Shown: positions 6,044 through 11,838 of the stretch, in pieces | Layout of the letters: each line of letters begins with the position of its first letter | How positions within the stretch are numbered: position 1 is the first letter of the stretch | Source of the DNA: DASQFY01 sp036397815 | Lineage (GTDB): Bacteria > Chloroflexota > Limnocylindria > QHBO01 | Assembly: GCA_036397815.1 (NCBI GenBank) | Contig: DASWIE010000019.1 | Coordinates: forward strand, 1-11,838 | DNA length: 11,838 nt | Direction of reading: 5' to 3' | Notes under the pieces: model-generated | Seen by the model: only the letters and a program-made list of their open reading frames with translations | Databases searched by the model: none | What the model was told of the DNA's origin: nothing | Position numbers and translations under genes: made by a program

Positions 6044-7186
6044 ATGGATCGGCTTCGCTCGCGTCCCGTGCTGCTTGCAGGGGCCGCGATCCTGACCCTG
6101 GCGCTCCTCGGTGGCGGCTGGCTGGCGTTCGGTGGATCGGCTTCGCCATCAGCAACGCCCACGCCGACCGCGTCGCCGACGCCGACCCCGAGCCCATTGC
6201 CCACGCCGAGCCCATCGCCCACGCCGACGCCATCGCCGACCCCGGAGCCGGTTGTCGCATGCCCACTCAATGGCCTGCCGGTCGATGATCCCGGACTGTT
6301 GGCTGGGACCGTGTTGGCTGTGCAGATCGACAACGATCCGGGGGCGCGCCCGGCGCGCAACCTGACCCGAGCCGACGTGGTGATCGAGGCGACGGTGGAG
6401 GGAGATATCACGAGGTTGACGGCGTTGGTCCTTTGCCGCCCCACAGAAGGGCTCATCGGCCCAATCCGCAGCGCCCGCTATTACAACGTCGACCTGTGGC
6501 AGGACATTGGCACGCTGACGATAGGATTCGGCGCCAGCCCAGGTGCGCTCAAGCGCTTCGACGCCGCTGGCATGCCGTATGTGAATGGGATCACGGGTGC
6601 GTGGCCGTGGTTCCGCCGCTACGGCACGTTCGCAGCGCCGCACAACCTGTATGGCGACGTGGAGGCGGTGCGCAGCGCGATGGGAAGCAATGCCAACCTC
6701 GACCGCCTGGCAGCCAGGGTGCGCGACGTGCGCCCACCATTCACATTCGACGCGGATGTGGATCTGCCGGATGGTCGTCGGGTCAAGGCACTTGAGATCC
6801 GAACCAACCCGTACTGGCGCATCGGTTGGAATTGGGATGGCGCGCTGGGCACCTGGCAGCGGCTCGACGCTGGCAAGGAGATCACCGACGCCGCAACCGG
6901 TGAGCCGGTGACGGCCGGTTCGGTGGTCGTCCAACGCGTCGCTCAGGAAATCGTCTACGGCGACCCGGATCCGGGTGGGAATCCCCGACGCCTGCAGCAC
7001 CTGGTCGGGGAAGGCGCTGGCACCCTTTACGTCGGGGGCCGCGCCATCGACCTGCGCTGGTCGCGACCGACCGCGGCTGATGGAACTCGCTGGACGTACG
7101 CGGATGGTGGCGATCCAGTCGTCCTGCCGCCCGGCGTGGTGTGGTGGGAGATCATTCCGAACGGAGCTGGACTGACGGAGTCCTAG
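6044..7186 (+). CDS. DUF3048 (YerB-like) domain protein with Pro/Thr/Ser stalk
   Basis: A 380-residue predicted exported, membrane-anchored protein. Residues 8-29 are a hydrophobic signal/anchor after MDRLRSR. Residues 32-69 are a Pro-Thr-Ser stalk (TPTPTASPTPTPSP and similar) likely spanning the wall. Residues 73-370 are the DUF3048 region: CPLNGLPVDDP (73-83), LAVQIDNDPGARPARNL (91-107), EATVEGDITRL (115-125), IGPIRSARYYNVDLW (138-152), GFGASPGALKRF (161-172), APHNLYG (198-204), and a C-terminal part with VVWWEIIPNG (365-374). Bacillus YerB is a lipoprotein, but there is no lipobox Cys here, so anchoring would be by the N-terminal helix. The molecular function of the family is not established to my knowledge. 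The placement beside LCP proteins supports an envelope role. It is divergent from LCP protein 1 and convergent with the cyclase gene, whose stop is 3 bp away. Confidence 0.88.
   Translation: MDRLRSRPVLLAGAAILTLALLGGGWLAFGGSASPSATPTPTASPTPTPSPLPTPSPSPTPTPSPTPEPVVACPLNGLPVDDPGLLAGTVLAVQIDNDPGARPARNLTRADVVIEATVEGDITRLTALVLCRPTEGLIGPIRSARYYNVDLWQDIGTLTIGFGASPGALKRFDAAGMPYVNGITGAWPWFRRYGTFAAPHNLYGDVEAVRSAMGSNANLDRLAARVRDVRPPFTFDADVDLPDGRRVKALEIRTNPYWRIGWNWDGALGTWQRLDAGKEITDAATGEPVTAGSVVVQRVAQEIVYGDPDPGGNPRRLQHLVGEGAGTLYVGGRAIDLRWSRPTAADGTRWTYADGGDPVVLPPGVVWWEIIPNGAGLTES
6190..6225 (+). repeat. 18-bp tandem duplication in the stalk-coding region
   Basis: Two adjacent 18-bp copies (6190-6207 and 6208-6225) differ at one base (T at 6197, C at 6215). 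A third, diverged copy follows at 6226-6243. The unit is in frame and encodes six-residue SP-rich steps (SPLPTP, SPSPTP), so the stalk length has probably grown by duplication and may vary between strains. Confidence 0.75.
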
Positions 7187-7193
7187 GGCCTAG
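7183..7193. repeat. 11-bp palindrome covering both stop codons of a convergent gene pair
   Basis: CTAGG-G-CCTAG contains the TAG stop of the DUF3048 gene (7184-7186) and, on the other strand, the TAG stop of the cyclase gene (7192 to 7190). Only 3 bp separate the genes. There is no T-run or long stem, so no bidirectional terminator can be supported between them. Confidence 0.6.
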
Positions 7194-8773
7194 TCACGCT
7201 CCGGCGTGGAGCGCGGCGAAGACAGAAACGCGTCCATCGCCCGCCGGATCTGGTGGTCCGGATCCATGTTCAGCCGGGCGGCGGCGATCTGCTTGCGCAC
7301 CTCGCCCGGATCCGGCTCGTCCTCGTCGGTCGGCTCGTGCGAGTTGCCGCCCGTCGTCCGCGCGCCAAGGGGCGCAACGGCCTCTGCCGGCGTGGCCCGC
7401 GGGGTCTCGACGGCCGGTGGCGCGGTGACGTTGACGGACGGGGACGCCGAATCGACGGTGAACGGTGTGGAAGCGGACGCCGAGGTCGCCGTCGTTGCCG
7501 GCGTGGGCCCGGTCTCGCTCGGGCCAGGGGCTGGCTCGACCGCCACCTCTTCGAGGCCCGCCCGCGTCACCAGGCGGCGCGGCCTCGGATTGCCACTGAT
7601 CTGGTTCTTGCCGAGCGACTTCGCCTGGTACATGGCGCGGTCGACGGCGATCATCAGCTCCTCGGTGCTGGTGCCGTCCTCCGGGCAGGAAACCAGCCCG
7701 ATGCTGACGCTCGTGAGCAGCTCGCCGCCCCCCTCCTTCAGGCCGACCTCCTCGGCGCCGGCGCGGATCTTCTCGGCGACCACGAAGGCGCCGGCGAAAT
7801 CGGTCTCTGGCAGCAGCACCAGGAACTCGTCGCCGCCGTATCGGTAGGCGGTGTCCACGAGCCGGATCGAGCGGCGGATGACGCCCGCCAGCGAGCGGAG
7901 CACCTCGTCGCCCCGATGGTGGCCGTACGAGTCGTTGACCGCCTTCAGCCCGTCCAGGTCGATCATCAACAGGCAGAAGCCACGCTCGCTGCGGCGGGTG
8001 CGCTGCACCTCCTGCTCCAGGGTCGGAAAGAGCTGCGCGCGGTTGAAGATGCCGGTCAATGTATCGGTCCTGGAAAGCTCGAGCACGGTGTCCCGCATGC
8101 GACGCTCACCGGACGCGAAGACGCCAGCCAGGTACGCCAGGAGCCAGAGTGAACCGATGTTCAGGCCGAAGCGCAGGAGCTCGTCGCCGCCGTAGGTGCT
8201 GAAGGCGGGGTCGAATGCCAGGACCGCGGCATAGGCGAGGGTCGCCAGCGCCGCGACGCCAAGGGCGAGCGCCCCGCCCATGGCCAGTGCGACCGCCACT
8301 GCCACGAGGTGGTAGGCATATACGAACGGCGACCCGCCAAATCCGGTGAGCGTGAGCAGCACCGTGGTCAGGCCGATGGCGGCCAGGACCTCGAGACCTC
8401 CGACCGCGGGCGTGCGGAATCGGGCGGGAAGCAGGTCATGCAGGAGGACGACGGCGGCGACTGCCCCGGCGCCGACCAGGTAGATCGCCGGCTGCGACTC
8501 CCGATACGCGTCCGAGAGCCCGACGCCGACCAGAACCGCCGCCGTCGAGATCCACCACAGCACCCGCACGGCCGTGTCGTACGAGGCGCCTGCGCTGTCG
8601 GCGATCGTCGAACCGTCAGGCTCGTACTTGTCGAGCTGCGGCTGGCCCAGCTCGCGGGCGGGCGGCGTCGCATCCTGGCCGGCGCGCCCGCGCAGCACGG
8701 CGATCAGTGCCCCGATCCCCAGTAGCGCTGCGACGATGGTGGTGATGACGACGAAGATCTGGTCAGCTGTCAC
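7190..8773 (-). CDS. Membrane-bound diguanylate cyclase (GGDEF) with C-terminal extension
   Basis: Predicted to make c-di-GMP from two GTP at the inner membrane face. The 527 residues comprise a membrane segment at 6-27, a hydrophilic stretch (28-68), a polytopic region of about six helices (69-221), and the GGDEF domain (~235-393). Motifs are SRTDTLTGIFNR (234-245), metal-binding Asp272 in MIDLDGLKAVND (270-281), the active site YRYGGDEFLVLLP (310-322) intact, RLVD (304-307) exactly five residues before GGDEF as a product-inhibition I-site, SVSIG (355-359) and DRAMYQAKSLGKNQI (378-392). A tail of ~130 residues follows: low-complexity Pro/Ser/Thr/Ala (about 411-480), an acidic DEDEP stretch, and a short predicted helix near 490-517. 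The start is GTG at 8773, with AAGG 6 nt upstream; the frame remains open beyond it only antisense to LCP protein 2. No EAL or HD-GYP domain is present. Confidence 0.94.
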   Translation of the reverse strand: MTADQIFVVITTIVAALLGIGALIAVLRGRAGQDATPPARELGQPQLDKYEPDGSTIADSAGASYDTAVRVLWWISTAAVLVGVGLSDAYRESQPAIYLVGAGAVAAVVLLHDLLPARFRTPAVGGLEVLAAIGLTTVLLTLTGFGGSPFVYAYHLVAVAVALAMGGALALGVAALATLAYAAVLAFDPAFSTYGGDELLRFGLNIGSLWLLAYLAGVFASGERRMRDTVLELSRTDTLTGIFNRAQLFPTLEQEVQRTRRSERGFCLLMIDLDGLKAVNDSYGHHRGDEVLRSLAGVIRRSIRLVDTAYRYGGDEFLVLLPETDFAGAFVVAEKIRAGAEEVGLKEGGGELLTSVSIGLVSCPEDGTSTEELMIAVDRAMYQAKSLGKNQISGNPRPRRLVTRAGLEEVAVEPAPGPSETGPTPATTATSASASTPFTVDSASPSVNVTAPPAVETPRATPAEAVAPLGARTTGGNSHEPTDEDEPDPGEVRKQIAAARLNMDPDHQIRRAMDAFLSSPRSTPERD

Positions 8774-8829
8774 ATGGAACCTTGCGTCTCGGCGGGCACG
8801 CCGGCGGGCCGCCGGTCCGTTCGCGACCA

Positions 8830-8875
8830 GGGCTAGTCTAGGGTCCTGCCCAGGGGGGTGCAAAGGTACTAGCCC
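8830..8875. repeat. 8-bp inverted repeat bracketing the cyclase promoter
   Basis: GGGCTAGT (8830-8837) and ACTAGCCC (8868-8875) are perfect reverse complements 30 bp apart. They flank the predicted -35/-10 of the cyclase gene, one arm overlapping the -10. GTACTA occurs at 8866-8871 and again at 8889-8894. They could be regulator half-sites, but an 8-bp inverted repeat within ~260 bp is not rare by chance. Confidence 0.3.
8835..8863 (-). promoter_or_regulatory. Putative promoter of the diguanylate cyclase gene
   Basis: Minus strand: TTGCAC (8863 to 8858), 17-bp spacer, TAGACT (8840 to 8835). The -35 keeps TTG and the -10 fits TAnnnT. Transcription would start near 8828, giving a leader of ~55 nt before the GTG at 8773. 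Spacing is ideal and both boxes are reasonable. Confidence 0.5.
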
Positions 8876-8927
8876 ACCTAACCCACCCGTACTACCCGGC
8901 GCGGCGCGTCCGGTCACCACATAGCGC

Positions 8928-8952
8928 GCCGGAGCTCGCCGGAGCTCGCCGG
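8928..8952. repeat. 10-bp tandem repeat, 2.5 copies, in the cyclase/LCP2 intergenic region
   Basis: GCCGGAGCTC repeats twice and is followed by GCCGG. Each unit contains the palindrome GAGCTC. It lies 20-45 bp upstream of the predicted -10 of LCP protein 2, where the -35 would be, and may be a regulator site or a simple slippage product. The rest of the 261-bp intergenic stretch (8774-9034) holds the two promoters and nothing coding that I can support. Confidence 0.5.
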
Positions 8953-8971
8953 GGAGGCGAGCAGGCCCCGA

Positions 8972-8980
8972 TGCTAGAAT
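8972..8980 (+). promoter_or_regulatory. Extended -10 promoter of LCP protein 2 operon
   Basis: TG-c-TAGAAT (8972-8980) is a close match to an extended -10 box. No good -35 lies 17 bp upstream, as is common for extended -10 promoters. The start would be near 8987, leaving a ~48-nt leader to the ATG at 9035. Confidence 0.5.
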
Positions 8981-9034
8981 GCGTGCTCCCGCCCCAGGCG
9001 AGCGTCTCCGCCCGGCGCTCACGAACAGGTGCTC

Positions 9035-10456
9035 ATGTCCGTTCGACCGCGCCCGCGAAACCCAGCGCTGGCCGCATTCCTCTCGTTCCTCTTCCCCGGC
9101 CTCGGCCAGGCATATGCCGGCCAGCGGCGACTGGCCGCGTTCCTCGCTGCCCCGGTGGTGCTGCTGGCCGTCGGCGGGGTGCTGGTGGCCACGCTGTTCG
9201 TCGACCAGCTGCGGAACGACCTGTTGTCGGCCTCGTTCCTGACGGCCGCCCTGGTCGCGGATGTGGGCCTCATGGGCTGGAGGCTGTTCGCCATCGCGCA
9301 GGTCGGCTTCGATCGACCGAGGCGGGCGGCCACCATCGGTCTCGTCGTCGTCCTGCTGGCTGGCACGGTCGCGATGCACGCCTGGGCCGGCGTGGTGGTG
9401 GGGCGCCTGAACACGACGCTGGGCGACGTCTTCTCCGGCTCCGGCTACGGAGGGCCGGTGGTGGATCGCCCGAACGGTGGCCCGCTCAACCGTCCCGAAT
9501 ACCGGTGGGACGGGACCGAGCGAATCAACTTCCTGCTCCTCGGCGTGGATGCGGGTCCGGGTCGCGACCAGTCGCTGACCGATACGATCCTGGCCGTCAG
9601 CGTCGATCCGGTCGCGGAGACCGCGGCGATGATCTCGGTGCCGCGCGACACCGGCTTCGTCCCGCTCCCCGACCGCAGCATCTACCCCGACGGCCTGTAC
9701 CCCAAGAAGATCAACGAGCTCGCGACCGAGGCGAGCCAGAACCCAGAGCTCTGGTGCCCCGACCTGCCGCCGGCTGCATCGGAGGCCTGTGGACTGCGCA
9801 CCTTGGAGCGGTCGGTGAGCCTCTACCTCGGCATCCCGATCCAGTTCTACGCGCAGGTCGACCTCGAGGGATTTGCCGAGATGATCGACGCGGTCGGGGG
9901 TGTGAGACTCTGCCTGCCCGGGACGATGGTCGACCCCGAGTACGGTGGACCCACCTGGCCCAGGGTCGGCATCGAGCTGCCGGCCGGCTGCAGCCAGTAC
10001 GACGGCGTCCACACGCTCGCCTTCGCGCGGATCCGTAAGGGGTGGATCGAATTGCCGGACGGGACGCTCGACTATCAGAACGACTTCAAGCGAGCAGAGC
10101 GACAGCAGGAGGTGCTCCTCGAGCTGCGGCGCGAGTTCGCGAGTGCCGACATCTTCTTTGAGCTGCCGGGCCTGCTGCAGGCGGTGGGCACCACGGTGAG
10201 CACCGACTTCCCGCGCTCCAAGGCCGGTGACCTCGCGTCGCTGCTGCCGCTGATCACCGGCCCGGATATCCGGCGCGTGGTGCTGGGCTACCCGGAATTC
10301 GTGGATGCGCCGGCCGATCCAGACCTGAACTACCTGCTCATCGCGCGCCGTGACGACGTCCGCGCCGGGATGCAGCTGCTGTTCGGCCCGGATGTGGCGC
10401 TCGACGGCTGGTACCTCGGCTCCGAAGCGGGCGGTCCGCCCTCCACGGACGAGTGA
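9035..10456 (+). CDS. LCP (LytR-CpsA-Psr) family protein 2 with N-terminal PGLGQAY membrane module
   Basis: Paralogue of LCP protein 1, predicted to attach glycopolymer to the wall on the outer face. The 473 residues open with MSVRPRPRNPALAAFLSF and PGLGQAYAG (21-29), then hydrophobic segments at about 33-55, 66-90 and 99-123, a Gly/Pro-rich linker (134-155) and the LCP domain (~163-370). LCP motifs are NFLLLGVD (165-172), DTILAVSVDP (183-192), MISVPRD (199-205, Arg204), GFAEMIDAVGGVRLC (279-293), FARIRKG (330-336) and NDFKRAERQQEVLLEL (349-364). Unlike LCP protein 1 it has four cysteines, at 241, 252, 293 and 319, all in the extracytoplasmic domain and suited to two disulfides. It also has insertions at about 211-256 and 337-347. 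ATG at 9035 is chosen over GTG at 9029 because AGGTG (9027-9031) then has a sensible spacing. Its stop overlaps the glycosyltransferase start (GTGA). Confidence 0.93.
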   Translation: MSVRPRPRNPALAAFLSFLFPGLGQAYAGQRRLAAFLAAPVVLLAVGGVLVATLFVDQLRNDLLSASFLTAALVADVGLMGWRLFAIAQVGFDRPRRAATIGLVVVLLAGTVAMHAWAGVVVGRLNTTLGDVFSGSGYGGPVVDRPNGGPLNRPEYRWDGTERINFLLLGVDAGPGRDQSLTDTILAVSVDPVAETAAMISVPRDTGFVPLPDRSIYPDGLYPKKINELATEASQNPELWCPDLPPAASEACGLRTLERSVSLYLGIPIQFYAQVDLEGFAEMIDAVGGVRLCLPGTMVDPEYGGPTWPRVGIELPAGCSQYDGVHTLAFARIRKGWIELPDGTLDYQNDFKRAERQQEVLLELRREFASADIFFELPGLLQAVGTTVSTDFPRSKAGDLASLLPLITGPDIRRVVLGYPEFVDAPADPDLNYLLIARRDDVRAGMQLLFGPDVALDGWYLGSEAGGPPSTDE

Positions 10457-11532
10457 GCCGGCGCGGCCGATCCGGAGCCGGCCCACGGGTGCTCCTTGTG
10501 TCGATGTACCCGCTCGACCGCGGGATCTGGGGCGCCACCTCGCGGATCACCCAGGTGCGAGACGCGCTGGCGAAACACGCGGACCTGGAGGTCGTCTCCG
10601 GGACGCGGGGCCGGCGCTCGTGGGCGCTGGCGAGGTACGTCGCCGGCGGCGGGCTGCGGGGCCTGGCCGGCATCTACGTGGAGACGTCGACCAGCCTGCC
10701 CGGGCCGGTCGACCTGGCCTTCCTTGCCATCGCCCGCGCACGGGGCGTGCCGGTCCTGACGTACGTTCGCGACGCCCAGCAGCTGTTTGCCGAGTACTAC
10801 CGCGTCTCCTCGCCGAAGCGGAGGCTGTCGCGGGCTCTCTTCCTGCCGGCCACGCGAGCCCTGATCCGAGTCTCAAGCCGCGTGGCGTTTCCGTCCCGAG
10901 GACTGGCGCGCGCCGTGCTCCGCAGCGCGACGGCCGCCGACCAGGCGATCCTGCTGCCGCCGGGCGCGCGGATCGCCGACGCGCCCACGGTCGATCCGTC
11001 GGCTCGGCGGCTCCTCTTCGTGGGCGCACTCCGCTATCCCGCCCACGGCGGCGACATCCTGCTCGAGGCGATACGCCGCGTCCGTGAGCGCGGCCACGAC
11101 GTGCGACTCGTCGCCGTCACCCGCCCCGGCGAGGAGGCCGGCGGCGCGCCGCCGGAGTGGCTCGAGCTCGAGCGGGCCGAGGGAGGCGAGATCGACCGTC
11201 TCCTCCCCGGCATCCTGGCCAGCATCACGCCGCGGCGGCGGACGCCGTACAACGACCTGGCGGTCCCGATCAAGGTCCTCGAGTATCTCGGCTACGCACG
11301 ACCGCTCATCGTGACCGACACGACCGAGACGGCCGCGATCGTGCGCGCCGCCGGCTGCGGGGTCGTCGTCCCCGACTCGGCCGACGGCCTCGCCGATGGC
11401 ATCACGGCGGTGGTCACCGCCGACCCGGACCAGGTACGGCAGTGGGGCGCCGCCGCGCGGCAGGCGGCCGCTGACAACTCGTGGGACGCGCGCGCGCGCA
11501 GGATCCTGGAGCTGCTGGGGGTGCAGGCATGA
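10453..11532 (+). CDS. GT-B glycosyltransferase (GT4-like)
   Basis: A 359-residue predicted cytoplasmic, membrane-associated sugar transferase acting in glycan assembly. The N-terminal domain has RVLLVSMYPLDRGIWGATSR (12-31), an opening strand and loop typical of GT-B enzymes, and VLTYVRDAQQLF (101-112). The C-terminal nucleotide-sugar domain has RRLLFVGALRYPAHGGDILL (185-204), then NDLAVPIKVLEYLGYARPLI (267-286) and VTDTTETAAIVRAAGCGVVV (287-306). The Glu277 and Glu292 region matches the donor-binding stretch of GT4 proteins, but the first Glu of the classic EX7E motif is replaced by Leu (269), as in some family relatives. Start is the GTG in the GTGA overlap with LCP protein 2; the stop overlaps the next gene as ATGA. 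Translational coupling through the three genes is likely. Sugar and acceptor cannot be inferred. Confidence 0.87.
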   Translation: MSRRGRSGAGPRVLLVSMYPLDRGIWGATSRITQVRDALAKHADLEVVSGTRGRRSWALARYVAGGGLRGLAGIYVETSTSLPGPVDLAFLAIARARGVPVLTYVRDAQQLFAEYYRVSSPKRRLSRALFLPATRALIRVSSRVAFPSRGLARAVLRSATAADQAILLPPGARIADAPTVDPSARRLLFVGALRYPAHGGDILLEAIRRVRERGHDVRLVAVTRPGEEAGGAPPEWLELERAEGGEIDRLLPGILASITPRRRTPYNDLAVPIKVLEYLGYARPLIVTDTTETAAIVRAAGCGVVVPDSADGLADGITAVVTADPDQVRQWGAAARQAAADNSWDARARRILELLGVQA

Positions 11533-11838
11533 CGACGGCGCCACGGGACCGGCACCCGGTCGGGGCTCCGCTGACGATCGCGGTCGCGCTCCTCGCCGTG
11601 GTGGCAGGCGCGGTCGGGTCGCACCTGTCCGCCGTCGTGTTCGCGGTCTGCGCCGTGCTGCTGGCGGTGGTGGTCGCCTACGCCAGCCTCTCCTGGCCGC
11701 GTCCGGCCCTGGTCCTGGTTGCCATGAGCCCGATCCTGGACCGCTACCTGGCGCCGGGGATCCTCGCTCCCGAGGTCGAGGGCCTGGCCCACTTCCTGTC
11801 GGAAGGGATGCTGCTGACGGTCGGGCTCGCCCTCACCG
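11529..11838 (+). CDS. Polytopic membrane protein, partial (O-antigen ligase/polymerase-like)
   Basis: 103 codons visible, running off the right edge. After a short basic start (MTTAPRDRHP) there are hydrophobic segments at about 13-30, 33-51 and 59-69, a loop LDRYLAPGILAPEVEGLAHF (70-89) and the start of another segment (LLTVGLALT). The regular short helices, the SPILDRYLAPG loop and the position after a glycosyltransferase and an LCP gene are what O-antigen ligase / Wzy-type polymerases show, but the diagnostic C-terminal loop is not in the window. The ATG overlaps the upstream TGA (ATGA). Confidence 0.6.
   Translation, partial: MTTAPRDRHPVGAPLTIAVALLAVVAGAVGSHLSAVVFAVCAVLLAVVVAYASLSWPRPALVLVAMSPILDRYLAPGILAPEVEGLAHFLSEGMLLTVGLALT

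Noticed and set aside
6155..6247. CRISPR-like or mobile repeat array in the DUF3048 gene
   Set aside because: Units are in-frame Pro/Thr/Ser codons with no unique spacers. It is a coding low-complexity stalk.
6009..6266. N-terminal extension of LCP protein 1 to 6266
   Set aside because: The extra residues are Ala/Met/Ser/Trp low-complexity sequence, the reverse of the Pro/Thr/Ser stalk repeats of the DUF3048 gene.
8774..8828. Riboswitch in the cyclase leader
   Set aside because: The predicted leader is ~55 nt and lacks the conserved core of a c-di-GMP or other riboswitch that I can recognise.
8774..10486. Upstream continuation of the cyclase frame for ~570 codons
   Set aside because: It is antisense to LCP protein 2, crosses the intergenic region with its promoters, and has no family signature. 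GTG at 8773 is the sensible start.
1..11838. tRNA, rRNA, insertion sequence or phage genes
   Set aside because: No cloverleaf, rRNA-like stretch, transposase motif or integration repeat was found on either strand by eye.

Overview
The window is a GC-rich bacterial chromosome segment, densely coded, with no RNA genes, CRISPR or mobile elements that I can see. Family content (class I glutamine synthetase, two LytR-CpsA-Psr (LCP) proteins carrying an N-terminal PGLGQAY membrane module, a DUF3048/YerB-like protein on a Pro/Thr/Ser stalk, a GGDEF protein) and TAnnnT -10 boxes suggest a high-GC, probably monoderm lineage such as Chloroflexota or Actinomycetota. That is inference: no marker gene fixes the taxon.

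Left part, minus strand (1-5978). Reading in the direction of transcription: LCP protein 1 (5978 to 4614), a PLP-dependent trans-sulfuration-family enzyme (4591 to 3407), a ResB-type cytochrome c biogenesis protein (3394 to 2117) and a PucR-type regulator (2120 to 1104). Gaps are 22 bp, 12 bp and a 4-bp ATGA overlap, so the last three, and possibly all four, could be one transcript. After a 136-bp gap holding a 17-bp palindrome and a likely promoter comes glnA, which runs off the left edge.

Middle (5979-9034). Genes alternate strand: LCP 1 (-) and the DUF3048 protein (+) diverge from a short, signal-dense intergenic region. DUF3048 (+) and a membrane diguanylate cyclase (-) converge with only 3 bp between stop codons. 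The cyclase and LCP protein 2 (+) diverge from a 261-bp region carrying a promoter for each.

Right part, plus strand (9035-11838). LCP protein 2, a GT-B glycosyltransferase and the start of a polytopic membrane protein (O-antigen-ligase-like, cut by the right edge) overlap by 4 bp each (GTGA, ATGA). This looks like a translationally coupled operon for making a surface glycopolymer and attaching it to the wall.

Overall, the 4.6-11.8 kb part reads as an envelope locus: two paralogous LCP-type ligases, a wall-associated DUF3048 protein, a c-di-GMP synthase, and glycan assembly genes. The left part is central nitrogen/sulfur metabolism and cytochrome c maturation. I do not see a clearly new defence or mobile system. 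The most unusual items are the paired PGLGQAY-LCP fusions around the DUF3048/GGDEF convergent pair, an ECF-sigma-like promoter match in front of LCP 1, and the palindrome between the PucR gene and glnA.
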